Of a stretch of 64,000 nt of DNA, positions 51,049 to 59,850 are shown piece after piece. The stretch spans positions 4,128,501-4,192,500 of the forward strand of contig NZ_CP066308.1 in the NCBI RefSeq assembly GCF_016406105.1, read 5' to 3'. Position 1 is the first letter of the stretch; each line of letters opens with the position of its first letter. A program made the position numbers and the translations under genes. Source of the DNA: Brevibacillus composti (GTDB lineage: Bacteria; Bacillota; Bacilli; Brevibacillales; Brevibacillaceae). Below the pieces are notes generated by a model. That model saw nothing but the letters and a program-made list of their open reading frames with translations, was not told the origin of the DNA and did not search any database.

Positions 51049-52191
51049 CTACTCCTTCAGCAGGTAGTTGCTGATCACGACGCGTTGAATTTCGTTGGTT
51101 CCCTCATAGATTTGCGTGATTTTCGCATCGCGCATGAAGCGTTCCACCGGATACTCGCGGGTATAGCCGTAGCCGCCAAAGACCTGCACAGCCTCGGTCG
51201 TCACTTCCATGGCGATATCGCCGGCAAATACTTTTGAGATCGCGGATGCCTTGCCGTAGGGCAGGCCGCTGTCCTCCAGCCAGGCTGCTTGGTAGGTCAG
51301 GAGGCGGGCCGCTTCTATCTTGGTCGCCATATCGGCCAGCTTGAACTGGATGGCTTGTAGCGAAGCGATCGGTTTGCCGAACTGATTGCGCTCCTTGGCG
51401 TAGCCAAGCGCGTGCTCGAACGCGCCTTGGGCGATGCCCAGCGCTTGTGCGGCGATGCCGTTGCGGCCGCCGTCGAGTGTCATCATCGCGATCTTGAAGC
51501 CTTGGCCTTCTTCACCCAGCCTGTTTTCGACCGGAACACGCACATCTTCGAAATTGACTGCAAGCGTCGGCGAGGAACGAATCCCCAGTTTTTTTTCTTT
51601 CTTGCCCATCGTAAATCCTTCCATACCCTTTTCGACGATAAAGGCCGTGATTCCTTTGTGCTTCAGCTCCGGGTCGGTAACGGCAAAGACGATGTAGATC
51701 TCCGCTTCTCCCGCGTTGGTGATGAAAATCTTGCTGCCATTGAGCACATAGTGATCGCCGTCGCGCACCGCCGTCGTCCGCATGCCCGCGGAATCAGAGC
51801 CGGAGCCTGCCTCAGTCAGGCAGTAGGCGCCCATCTTTTTGCCCTCAGCCAGCGGACGGAGGAACTTCTGCTTCTGCTCTTCCGTGCCAAACTTGTAGAT
51901 GGGCCAGCTCGCCAGCGAGACATGGGCAGACAAGGTCACACCGATGGAGGCGTCCACTCGGGACAGCTCTTCTACGGCGATCACGTAGCTGAGGTAATCC
52001 GCGCCCGCGCCGCCGTACTCTTCCGGCCAAGGGATGCCTGTCAGTCCCAGCTCGGCCATCTGCTCAAAAATCGCGCGGTCAAAACGCTCTTCCTCATCCC
52101 GCTCGGCTGCGCTAGGAGCTACCTGGGTCTCGGCAAAATCGCGGATCATCTTGCGCAGCATCTCTTGTTCTTCGGTCAGTTGAAAATTCAT
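51049..52191 (-). CDS. Acyl-CoA dehydrogenase
   Basis: FAD enzyme that introduces the first double bond in acyl-CoA oxidation. The 380-residue product has [18 protein letters not shown] in the middle, the acyl-pocket stretch [19 protein letters not shown], and the C-terminal [20 protein letters not shown] followed by [10 protein letters not shown], with the catalytic Glu in YEG. ATG chosen with GGGAGTGG upstream. Sister of the next gene; both probably recognise short or branched acyl-CoA. Exact chain length cannot be read from the sequence. Confidence 0.93.
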   Translation of the reverse strand: MNFQLTEEQEMLRKMIRDFAETQVAPSAAERDEEERFDRAIFEQMAELGLTGIPWPEEYGGAGADYLSYVIAVEELSRVDASIGVTLSAHVSLASWPIYKFGTEEQKQKFLRPLAEGKKMGAYCLTEAGSGSDSAGMRTTAVRDGDHYVLNGSKIFITNAGEAEIYIVFAVTDPELKHKGITAFIVEKGMEGFTMGKKEKKLGIRSSPTLAVNFEDVRVPVENRLGEEGQGFKIAMMTLDGGRNGIAAQALGIAQGAFEHALGYAKERNQFGKPIASLQAIQFKLADMATKIEAARLLTYQAAWLEDSGLPYGKASAISKVFAGDIAMEVTTEAVQVFGGYGYTREYPVERFMRDAKITQIYEGTNEIQRVVISNYLLKE

Positions 52192-52253
52192 CGCTTCCAC
52201 TCCCTGCGTCTCAATTGGTGGTTGGTCTTATATCCCGTGCTCCGGGCTCTTCT

Positions 52254-53396
52254 TTATTCGGAAAGCAAATGTTTGGCGATGACGATATGCTGAATCTCGT
52301 TGGTTCCTTCGTAGATTTGCGTCACCTTGGCGTCGCGGAACAGCCTCTCCACCGGATATTCGCGGGTGTAGCCGTACCCGCCGAATACCTGAACCGCTTC
52401 GGTGGCGATTTTCATCGCTGTATCCGAAGCAAATTTTTTGGCCATGGAGGCTTCCATCCCGCAGGGGAGTCCCTGACTGCGCAGGTAGGCGGCCCGGTAG
52501 ACCAAGAGTCTCGCCGCTTCTGCCATGGTCGCCATATCCGCCAGCTTGAAGGCGATCGCCTGCTGCTTGATAATCGGCTGTCCAAACTGCTTCCGCTCCT
52601 TGGCGTAGGCGGTCGCGTAATCGAGAGCCGCTTCTGCGATGCCCAGGGCCTGAGCTGCGATGCCGATTCGGCCTACATCGAGATTGGCCATGGCGATGGT
52701 AAAGCCGTCGCCCTCTTGGCCGAGCAGATTCTCCGCAGGGACTCTGGCGTTTTCGAAAATCAACTCAGTGGTGCTGGAGCCGTAAAGACCCATTTTCTTT
52801 TCCTTTTTCCCGACGGAAAGTCCCGGGGTATCCTTGTCGACGATAAAGGCGGAGATCCCGCGCGTGCCCTTGGACGGGTCGGTCACGGCAAAAGCGATGT
52901 AGACATCCGCTTCCCCGCCGTTGGTGATAAATACTTTGCTGCCATTCAGGACGTATTCGCCGCCCTCTCTGACGGCGGACGTACGGATGTGGCTGGCGTC
53001 CGATCCGGCGTGCGGTTCGGTCAGGGCAAAAGCCCCGAGCATTTTGCCCGCTGCGAGCTGCGTCACGTACTTTTGCTTTTGCGCATCCGTGCCAAAGTAG
53101 AGGATCGGATTGGTGCCCACGGAGGTGTGCACCGACAGGATGACCCCCACTGTCGCGCTCACTTTGGAAATCTCATGAATCGCCAGAATATAAGAAGGGA
53201 AATCGGCACCAGCCCCGCCCCACTCTTCCGGTATGGGGATGCCCATCAAGCCGATCTCGCCCATTTTTTTGACCACTTCGCGCGGGAATTCTTCCGTCTC
53301 TTCCATGACGGGCACCAGCGGAGCTATCTCTTTCTGGGCAAAGTCGCGTACCATGCGGCGCATCATTTCTTGCTCGTCACTGAATCGAAAATCCAT
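52254..53396 (-). CDS. Acyl-CoA dehydrogenase
   Basis: Second FAD acyl-CoA dehydrogenase of the cluster, 380 residues, about as long as its neighbour and clearly similar ([51 protein letters not shown] with the catalytic Glu). In B. subtilis the gene at this place is acdA, next to fadF and rpoE. 29 bp after hbd, 62 bp before the next dehydrogenase. Confidence 0.93.
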   Translation of the reverse strand: MDFRFSDEQEMMRRMVRDFAQKEIAPLVPVMEETEEFPREVVKKMGEIGLMGIPIPEEWGGAGADFPSYILAIHEISKVSATVGVILSVHTSVGTNPILYFGTDAQKQKYVTQLAAGKMLGAFALTEPHAGSDASHIRTSAVREGGEYVLNGSKVFITNGGEADVYIAFAVTDPSKGTRGISAFIVDKDTPGLSVGKKEKKMGLYGSSTTELIFENARVPAENLLGQEGDGFTIAMANLDVGRIGIAAQALGIAEAALDYATAYAKERKQFGQPIIKQQAIAFKLADMATMAEAARLLVYRAAYLRSQGLPCGMEASMAKKFASDTAMKIATEAVQVFGGYGYTREYPVERLFRDAKVTQIYEGTNEIQHIVIAKHLLSE

Positions 53397-53425
53397 GTCG
53401 GTCCTGCCTTTCTATGAGTATCCTC

Positions 53426-54277
53426 TCAGTTGTATACATAGAAGCCGCGACCCGATTTTTTGCCAAGCCATCCGGCTTTAACATACTTGCGCAGCAGCGG
53501 GCATGGGCGATACTTGGAGTCCCCGAAGCCCTCGTACAGCACCTCCATGATATAGAGGCAGGTATCCAGTCCGATAAAGTCGGCCAGGGTCAGAGGACCC
53601 ATCGGATGATTCATCCCCAGCTTCATCACTTCGTCGATGGCTTCCGGCGTGGCCACGCCCTCGTACACGCAGTAGATCGCTTCGTTGATCATCGGCATCA
53701 GCACGCGGTTGGAGACAAAACCGGGAAAGTCGTTGACGCTGACGGGGACTTTGCCCATCTGCTTGGACAAATCCTCGGTCAGCTGGTACACCTCATCTGC
53801 CGTCTGCAGGCCGCGGATGATCTCCACCAGCTTCATCACCGGCACCGGATTCATGAAGTGCATGCCGATCACTTTTTCCGGACGGGTGGTCACCGCGGCG
53901 ATCTCCGTGATCGGCAGCGACGAGGTATTGCTGGCCAGCACCGCATGAGGCGGGCAAACCTCGTCCAGCTTCTTGAAAATCTCTGTTTTAATGCCCATGT
54001 TCTCGGTGACGGCCTCGATGACGCAATCTGCGTCTTTGCCGTCTGCCAGATCCGTAGAAAGGGTGAGGCGGCTCAGGACTTCTGCCTTTTCCTCCTCCGT
54101 CATCCGGCCTTTCTCCACATTGCGGGACAGATTTTTGGCGATGTTGGCGAGGCCGCGGTCTACGAATTCCTGTTTGACATCGCTCAGGATCACGCGAAAG
54201 CCTGCCTGCGCCGACACCTGGGCAATCCCGCTACCCATCTGTCCGGCTCCTACGACCATGATTGTTTGGATGTTCAT
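53426..54277 (-). CDS. hbd: 3-hydroxybutyryl-CoA dehydrogenase
   Basis: NAD(P)-dependent enzyme for the third step of acyl-CoA oxidation. The 283-residue product has the Rossmann motif [14 protein letters not shown] at the N-terminus, the catalytic His in [15 protein letters not shown] and [21 protein letters not shown] chosen with GGAGG 7 nt upstream; the frame is open ten codons further up. Confidence 0.93.
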   Translation of the reverse strand: MNIQTIMVVGAGQMGSGIAQVSAQAGFRVILSDVKQEFVDRGLANIAKNLSRNVEKGRMTEEEKAEVLSRLTLSTDLADGKDADCVIEAVTENMGIKTEIFKKLDEVCPPHAVLASNTSSLPITEIAAVTTRPEKVIGMHFMNPVPVMKLVEIIRGLQTADEVYQLTEDLSKQMGKVPVSVNDFPGFVSNRVLMPMINEAIYCVYEGVATPEAIDEVMKLGMNHPMGPLTLADFIGLDTCLYIMEVLYEGFGDSKYRPCPLLRKYVKAGWLGKKSGRGFYVYN

Positions 54278-54377
54278 CTCCATGCCTCCGTTCGACGTTT
54301 CCACCATTCAACTTTTGCGATGCTTTCATTTCAACGGGTCTTGGCAGCTATCCATGGCAAATGGACCGGCCGGCCCG

Positions 54378-55556
54378 CTATTCCACCTTGATCAGTACAG
54401 CATCTCCCTGGGCGGCTCCGCTGCAGATCGCCGCGATTCCCAGCCCGCCGCCGCGCCGCTTCAGCTCATAGGCGAGATGGAGGATGATCCTCGCGCCGCT
54501 GGCACCAATCGGATGGCCCAGGGCGATGGCACCGCCGTTTACATTCACCTTTTCCTCATCCCAGCCGACGATCTTGCCGCTGGTCAAGGTGACGGCCGCA
54601 AACGCCTCATTGACTTCAAACAGGGCGATGTCCTCCAGGCGGGTGCTGGTCTTCTCCAGCAGCTTCTGGATCGCCAGGCCGGGTGTCGTCGCGATATACG
54701 GCGCTTCCGCTCCCACCTGGGCGTGGCCGAGGATGGTCGCGAGCGGTTTTACGCCCAGCTCCGCCGCTTTTGCCTCCGACATCAGCACCATGGCCGCCGC
54801 GCCGTCATTTATGCCGGGCGCATTGCCGGCCGTGATCGTACCGTCCTTTTTATAGACCGGAGCCAGCTTTGCCAGCCCTTCGAGCGTGGTATCGGGACGG
54901 GGAGCCTCATCCTTCGTCACCAGGAGCGGTTCACCCTTGCGCTGGGGGATTGGCACCGGCACGATTTCCTCGTCAAACCGGCCTGCCGCCATCGCCTCGG
55001 CAGCGCGCATCTGGCTGCGGTAAGCCCAGCGGTCCTGCTCCTCGCGGGATATCTTGTATTCGTCCGCCACATTGCTGCCGTGGACCGCCATCGGCACCTG
55101 GTCAAACGGACAGGTAAGGCCGTCGTACATCATCAAGTCCCGAACGGCCGCATCTCCCATCCGAAGTCCGTATCTCGCTCCCGGCAGCGCGTAGGGTGCG
55201 TTGCTCATGCTCTCCATGCCGCCCGCCACGATGATTTGACCGTCACCCGCCCGGATGATCTGATCCCCCATCGTGACAGCTCTCATGCCCGAGGCGCAAA
55301 CCTTGTTGATCGTCTGGCTGGCGACATTCCACGGGATCCCTGCCTTGCGGGCCGCCTGGCGGGACGGCACCTGTCCGGCTCCCGCCTGGATCACCATACC
55401 CATAATCACTTCATCCACCTGCTCGCCGGATACGCCCGAGCGCTCCAGCGCTTCCTTGATTACGATCCCGCCGAGGTCTACGGCCGCGACATCCTTCAAA
55501 GCTCCGCCGAACTTGCCAAACGGGGTGCGCGCTCCCCCCACAATTACCGTTTTCAT
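54378..55556 (-). CDS. Acetyl-CoA acetyltransferase (thiolase)
   Basis: Final step of acyl-CoA oxidation or condensation of acetyl-CoA. The 392-residue product has the acylation Cys in [45 protein letters not shown] and C-terminal CSGAAQGD. First gene of the operon thl-hbd-acd-acd-meaB. Its 5' leader contains an 18-bp palindrome and a promoter. Related to but distinct from the thiolase at 13214. Confidence 0.93.
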   Translation of the reverse strand: MKTVIVGGARTPFGKFGGALKDVAAVDLGGIVIKEALERSGVSGEQVDEVIMGMVIQAGAGQVPSRQAARKAGIPWNVASQTINKVCASGMRAVTMGDQIIRAGDGQIIVAGGMESMSNAPYALPGARYGLRMGDAAVRDLMMYDGLTCPFDQVPMAVHGSNVADEYKISREEQDRWAYRSQMRAAEAMAAGRFDEEIVPVPIPQRKGEPLLVTKDEAPRPDTTLEGLAKLAPVYKKDGTITAGNAPGINDGAAAMVLMSEAKAAELGVKPLATILGHAQVGAEAPYIATTPGLAIQKLLEKTSTRLEDIALFEVNEAFAAVTLTSGKIVGWDEEKVNVNGGAIALGHPIGASGARIILHLAYELKRRGGGLGIAAICSGAAQGDAVLIKVE

Positions 55557-55659
55557 CTACCGGTTCCTCCTCGCTAGGTGACGTGCAAATGGGCTTGCGT
55601 ACTCTGAACGTCCAAAAATGAAATCCGTTAGGCTTAAAGTAATCAAGTAAGGCTCAAAC

Positions 55660-55677
55660 TGATCGAGCGGTCGCTCA
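55660..55677. promoter_or_regulatory. FadR-like operator candidate before the thiolase operon
   Basis: TGATCGAGCGGTCGCTCA; pattern TGAnCGAnCGnTCGnTCA is fully symmetric. Located 14 bp downstream of the -10 of the operon promoter. Confidence 0.6.
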
Positions 55678-55690
55678 TTTCTATATCTTC

Positions 55691-55719
55691 ATTTTGCCCC
55701 CTCAGGTCCGAATAGTCAA
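55691..55719 (-). promoter_or_regulatory. Promoter of the thiolase-hbd-acd-acd-meaB operon
   Basis: Minus-strand TTGACT (55714-55719), 17-bp spacer, CAAAAT (55691-55696). Confidence 0.65.
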
Positions 55720-55830
55720 TGAATATAAAAAAAGAGGGCCCGACTTTTTTGTGTGATTGGCAAGAGAACGAATCTCTCTGCATCCATTCAGGCCTCTCCC
55801 TTTCCACTTTTCTCTGGATGTCCCCATTTG

Positions 55831-55862
55831 CAAAAACTCCCTGCCCCACTGGGACAAGGAGT
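55831..55862 (-). terminator. Terminator of fadF
   Basis: Minus-strand AACTCC-TTGTCCC and GGGGCA-GGGAGTT pair around a short loop and are followed by TTTGC. Confidence 0.75.
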
Positions 55863-55880
55863 TCACATCTGCACCGCTGT

Positions 55881-57953
55881 TTAGATCGCGTCAGCGAGGA
55901 TCTCTGCCACGTCGCGCGTCTTCACTTCGTCTTCTTTCTCTTTCATCTTCACGCCGTCGTTCATCATCGTCAAGCAGTACGGACAAGCGCTGGCGATGGC
56001 TGTCGGGTTCACTTCGAGAGCTTGCTCGGTACGGGCGACGTTCACCCGCGTGCCTTCGTGCTCTTCCATCCACATCAGCCCGCCGCCCGCTCCGCAGCAC
56101 ATGCTGTCGCAGCCGCTGCGCTTCATCTCCGCGATCTCGACGCCCGGGATCGCCTCCAGGATTTGGCGGGGCATATCGTAAATCTCGTTGTAGCGGCCGA
56201 GGTAGCAGGAGTCGTGATAGGTGATGCGCTCTTTCACTTCTTTCGTCGGCTTGAGGCGCCCTTCCTTCACCCACTGGGCGAGCAGCTCCGAGTGATGGTA
56301 GACTTCGGCTTCCAGTCCGAACTCCGGATACTCATTTTTAAACGTATTGAACGCATGCGGATCGCAGGTCACAATTTTCTTCACGCCGTACGCCTGGAAC
56401 AGCGCAATATTCTCCTGGGCAAGCTGTTGGAAGAGGAATTCGTTGCCGATGCGGCGGGCCGTATCGCCGGAGTTCTTTTCCTCATTGCCGAGGATGGCGA
56501 ATTTTACGCCTGCCTCGTGCATCAGCTTGACAAAGGCCTGGGAGATTTTCTGGCTGCGCAGGTCAAACGAGCCCATCGAACCTACCCAGAACAGGTATTC
56601 AAACTCCTCCGCCTGTTGCACGGTCGGAACCTCATACTGACCGTTCAGGCCCTCGATCCATTTCATCCGGTCCTTGCGGTTAATGCCCCATGGGTTGCCC
56701 TGGCGCTCGATGTTGTTCAGCGCGCGCTGGGCCTCTTGCGGCATGCTGCCCTCGGTCATGACCAGATAGCGGCGCATGTCGATGATTTTGTCCACGTGCT
56801 CATTCATCACCGGGCACTGGTCCTCGCAGTTGCGGCAAGTGGTGCAAGCCCACAGCTCCTGTTCGGTGATGACGTCGCCGATCAGATTCTTGTCGTAGAT
56901 CGCCGCGGTCGCCCCCTCGGATGCCGCTGCCGCTTCGGACGCTTGCAGGGCGAGCTGGTTGGCCGGGGCATTGGCAAAGGCAAAGCTGGGCATCCACGGT
57001 GTGCGTGAGGTGATCGCCGCCCCCTTTTCCGTCAGATGATCGCGCATTTTGGTGATCAGATCCATTGGCGACAGCATCTTCCCGGTGCCCGAAGCCGGAC
57101 ACATGCTGGTGCAGCGTCCGCACTCCACACAGGCGTACAGGTCGATGAGCTGGGTTTGCGTAAAGTCTTCAATTTTTCCGACGCCAAACACTTCCTGGGT
57201 CTCGTCTTCGAAATCGATGCTGGACAGCTTGCCGGCTGGCTCCAGCTTTTTAAACCAGACATTGACCGGCGCAAAGATCAGGTGTGCGTGCTTGGACTGC
57301 GGCACGTAAATCGCAAAAGCGAGCAAAATCAAGAGATGGAGCCACCAGAATACGTAAAACAGAGCGGCTGCTGCCGTCTCGGAGATGCCCGCAAACGGAG
57401 CGGCAATGACCGAAGAGATCGGGGCAAATACCGATGGTGCATGCCCCAGCCACAACTGCTCAAAGGCAAGCGACAGCAGGACGGTTGCCATCAGGCTGGA
57501 GATGAACAACAGCACCAGGCCGGACTTGAAGCCGCGTTTGAGTCGGCTGAGTTTCTCCACATAGCGGCGGTAGAAAGCGTAGCCAACTGCCGCCATGATC
57601 AGGAAGGTGGTGATCTCCTGCATCAGGCTGAAGTATGGATGGGCGCTGCCAAAAGGGAGCTCGAAGCCTTTGACCAGCCCTTTGATGATCAGCTCGATCG
57701 CGCCGAACTGCAGAATGATAAAGCCGTAAAACATGACGACGTGCATCACGCCGCTCTTTTTGTCCTTCAAGAGCTTTTTGTGAAAAACGACGTTCTCCAG
57801 CATCAGGTTGATGCGTGCGCCAAAGTCGTCCTTCACATCCGGCTTTTTCCCCAATTTGATGAAAAGATACCGGCTGTAAACCACGTGGCATGCGAGGTAC
57901 AGGCCGTATGCGAGCACCAGAAAAAATGCGATGAGATTAATCAGAGCCAGCAA
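55881..57953 (-). CDS. fadF: Membrane-bound (Fe-S) electron-transfer protein FadF
   Basis: Probable link between electron-transfer flavoprotein and the quinone pool in acyl-CoA oxidation. The 690-residue product has N-terminal membrane spans (LALINLIAFFLVLAYGLYLA onward), two cluster motifs CVECGRCTSMCP and CTTCRNCEDQCP in the middle, and two CCG domains (HDSCYLGRYN, SMCCGAGGGLMW). I chose a TTG start with AAGGGGGAG about 10 nt upstream, which matches the start of Bacillus YwjF proteins as I remember them. An ATG 29 codons earlier overlaps the promoter and an operator and has no ribosome-binding site. Confidence 0.88.
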   Translation of the reverse strand: MLALINLIAFFLVLAYGLYLACHVVYSRYLFIKLGKKPDVKDDFGARINLMLENVVFHKKLLKDKKSGVMHVVMFYGFIILQFGAIELIIKGLVKGFELPFGSAHPYFSLMQEITTFLIMAAVGYAFYRRYVEKLSRLKRGFKSGLVLLFISSLMATVLLSLAFEQLWLGHAPSVFAPISSVIAAPFAGISETAAAALFYVFWWLHLLILLAFAIYVPQSKHAHLIFAPVNVWFKKLEPAGKLSSIDFEDETQEVFGVGKIEDFTQTQLIDLYACVECGRCTSMCPASGTGKMLSPMDLITKMRDHLTEKGAAITSRTPWMPSFAFANAPANQLALQASEAAAASEGATAAIYDKNLIGDVITEQELWACTTCRNCEDQCPVMNEHVDKIIDMRRYLVMTEGSMPQEAQRALNNIERQGNPWGINRKDRMKWIEGLNGQYEVPTVQQAEEFEYLFWVGSMGSFDLRSQKISQAFVKLMHEAGVKFAILGNEEKNSGDTARRIGNEFLFQQLAQENIALFQAYGVKKIVTCDPHAFNTFKNEYPEFGLEAEVYHHSELLAQWVKEGRLKPTKEVKERITYHDSCYLGRYNEIYDMPRQILEAIPGVEIAEMKRSGCDSMCCGAGGGLMWMEEHEGTRVNVARTEQALEVNPTAIASACPYCLTMMNDGVKMKEKEDEVKTRDVAEILADAI

Positions 57954-58021
57954 GGTCCTCAGCTCCCCCTTTTTTCGTCTTCGACTGTTGTTTTCTATCT
58001 TAGCAGAAGCGTCAGAAAAAA

Positions 58022-58039
58022 TGAATGACCATTCACTCA
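58022..58039. promoter_or_regulatory. FadR-like operator candidate before fadF
   Basis: TGAATGACCATTCACTCA, two mismatches from the B. subtilis FadR consensus TGAATGAMTANTCATTCA as I remember it. Directly downstream of the -10 of the fadF promoter. Confidence 0.65.
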
Positions 58040-58069
58040 TTATTTTCTCTTTTTCAAAATTTTTGCCAA
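58040..58069 (-). promoter_or_regulatory. Promoter of fadF
   Basis: Minus-strand TTGGCA (58064-58069) and AAAATAA (58040-58046) with a 17-18-bp spacer, lying between the two operator candidates. Confidence 0.55.
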
Positions 58070-58078
58070 CTTGTCCAG

Positions 58079-58096
58079 ACTGAGCGTTCGTTCAGT
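58079..58096. promoter_or_regulatory. Second palindromic operator candidate before fadF
   Basis: ACTGAGCGTTCGTTCAGT, palindromic ACTGA.CG..CG.TCAGT. Just upstream of the -35. Its relative is at 49951 before the TetR gene. Confidence 0.6.
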
Positions 58097-58182
58097 TTAG
58101 GCTATGCCCTGATCTTAACACATATGCCCGCGATTCGTCACCACTCTTTCTGTCGCGGGGAGACTGCCAGATGGTGGGCGCA

Positions 58183-58236
58183 GAAAAAACACCCCGCAAG
58201 CAAAGGAATCGCGCTCCCCTCTGCCAGTCGAGGTGT
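58183..58236 (-). terminator. Probable terminator of kamA
   Basis: Minus-strand GACACCTCG and CGGGGTGT pair around a long loop, followed by TTTTTTC. Confidence 0.6.
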
Positions 58237-58295
58237 CTTTGCCCGGGCCGGTTCGATCCAGTAGGATCCCGGGCGATCCACATGTATTTGGCTGC

Positions 58296-59648
58296 TTATT
58301 TTCCGGAGGCCTGTTTTTCATCTCCGGTGTTCTTTTTCTCTTGTTGCTCTTTTCGCACGTCGGCCAAAGATTTGACCTTGGTCGCTTTGATCCGCTTGTT
58401 CCGCTGCAAACCGACCGGCTCCAGGTTATCCGCCTCGTCTTTCATCAAGGCAGCGATGCCGACAGCCTTGCCTTTTGCAGCTTTGCAGTATTCGCAATTC
58501 TCTTCATCGTGGGCGTGGTACTCTTTGGGCTCCGGATAAGCCGTAATGACGCCCTCAAAGTTGCGGAGCACCACTTTATCCGCCGATTGGGACACGATAT
58601 AGTTCGGCATCACCGGGATTTTTCCGCCGCCGTGCGGAGCATCTACCACAAAGGTAGGCACGGCATAGCCGGAAGTATGGCCGCGCAGATGCTCGATAAT
58701 CTCGATGCCCTTGCTCACCGGTGTGCGGAAGTGGCCAATCCCTTCGGAGAGGTCGCACTGATAGATATAGTACGGACGGACGCGAATTTTCACGAGGTCC
58801 TGCATCAGTTTTTTCATCGTAAACGGGCAGTCGTTGATCCCTGCCAGGATCACGGACTGGTTGCCCAGCGGCACACCCGCGTTGGCCAGCATTTCACAGG
58901 CCTTCTTGGCTTCGGGCGTGATCTCTTTGGGGTGGTTAAAATGCGTATTGAGCCAGACCGGATGGTATTTTTTCAGAATATTGCACAGGTTTTCCGTGAT
59001 GCGCTGCGGGAAAACCACCGGAGCACGCGTGCCGATGCGAATAATCTCCACATGGGGGATCGCCCGCAGATTGCTCAGGATGTACTCCAAGATGCGGTCG
59101 TTGATCAAGAGGCCGTCCCCGCCGGAAATGAGGACGTCGCGCACCTCTGGCGTGTTGCGGATATAGTCGATACAGGCATCGAGCTGCTTTTTCGGCACGC
59201 CCATGCCGATTTGGCCGGAGAAGCGGCGGCGCGTACAGTAGCGGCAGTACATGGAGCACTGATTCGTCACCAGAAACAGCACGCGGTCCGGGTAGCGGTG
59301 TGTCAGCCCCGGCACGGGAGAGTCCGTATCCTCGTGGAGCGGGTCTTCCATGTCGTATTTGGTCCGCACCATCTCCGAGGAGAGCGGCACAGACTGCATG
59401 CGCACCGGGTCCTTCGGATCATCCGGGTCCATCAGGAGGGCGTAGTAAGGAGTAATGTTGAGCGGGATGGTCTGGTTGGAGATGCGAACCCCTTCTTCTT
59501 CCTCCGGTGTCAGATTAATGACTTGCTTCAATTCATCCACCGTACGAATCGTATGGGTCAACTGCCACATCCAGTCATTCCACTGTTCTTCCGTAACGTC
59601 CTTCCATAGTTCAATCTGGCGCCAGTCGCGCAAAGTAGCCAGCGTCAT
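58296..59648 (-). CDS. kamA: Lysine 2,3-aminomutase
   Basis: Radical SAM and PLP enzyme that moves the alpha-amino group of lysine to the beta carbon. The 450-residue product has the cluster motif CSMYCRYC near residue 125. The two Asp residues that bind the lysine side chain are present in QCDLSEGIGHFRTP and FVVDAPHGGGKIP, which favours lysine over glutamate as substrate. A C-terminal zinc-like ENCEYCKAAKG stretch follows. ATG chosen with AGAGGGG upstream. Not accompanied by a beta-lysine acetyltransferase in this window. Upstream there is a sigma-54 promoter. Confidence 0.92.
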   Translation of the reverse strand: MTLATLRDWRQIELWKDVTEEQWNDWMWQLTHTIRTVDELKQVINLTPEEEEGVRISNQTIPLNITPYYALLMDPDDPKDPVRMQSVPLSSEMVRTKYDMEDPLHEDTDSPVPGLTHRYPDRVLFLVTNQCSMYCRYCTRRRFSGQIGMGVPKKQLDACIDYIRNTPEVRDVLISGGDGLLINDRILEYILSNLRAIPHVEIIRIGTRAPVVFPQRITENLCNILKKYHPVWLNTHFNHPKEITPEAKKACEMLANAGVPLGNQSVILAGINDCPFTMKKLMQDLVKIRVRPYYIYQCDLSEGIGHFRTPVSKGIEIIEHLRGHTSGYAVPTFVVDAPHGGGKIPVMPNYIVSQSADKVVLRNFEGVITAYPEPKEYHAHDEENCEYCKAAKGKAVGIAALMKDEADNLEPVGLQRNKRIKATKVKSLADVRKEQQEKKNTGDEKQASGK

Positions 59649-59705
59649 ATCGTCATCCCCTCTCATCTGCGTGTACTACAGCTTGTTACGCTCATGAAAA
59701 TAGAG

Positions 59706-59722
59706 ATGCAACACTCGTGCCA
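59706..59722 (-). promoter_or_regulatory. Sigma-54 promoter of kamA
   Basis: Minus-strand TGGCAC (59717-59722), 5-bp spacer, TTGCAT (59706-59711): full match to the -24/-12 consensus TGGCAC-N5-TTGCW. 58 bp before the kamA start. Confidence 0.88.
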
Positions 59723-59829
59723 ACCTAATCGAAAGATTCAGAAAACAGGCAAATCCGCAAAAACAAAGGGAGAGAAACGCCAACATCGTAAAAGAGCGCT
59801 TCTCCCCCGTGGGAAAACAACAGGCATTT

Positions 59830-59847
59830 GTGCCGGATTTTCGGCAC
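59830..59847. promoter_or_regulatory. Upstream activator site for the kamA promoter
   Basis: GTGCCGGATTTTCGGCAC, stem GTGCCG/CGGCAC, 108 bp upstream of the -24 element, a typical enhancer distance. A variant lies at 61359. It could also act as a weak terminator of the activator gene, but there is no T run. Confidence 0.65.
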
Positions 59848-59850
59848 TTA

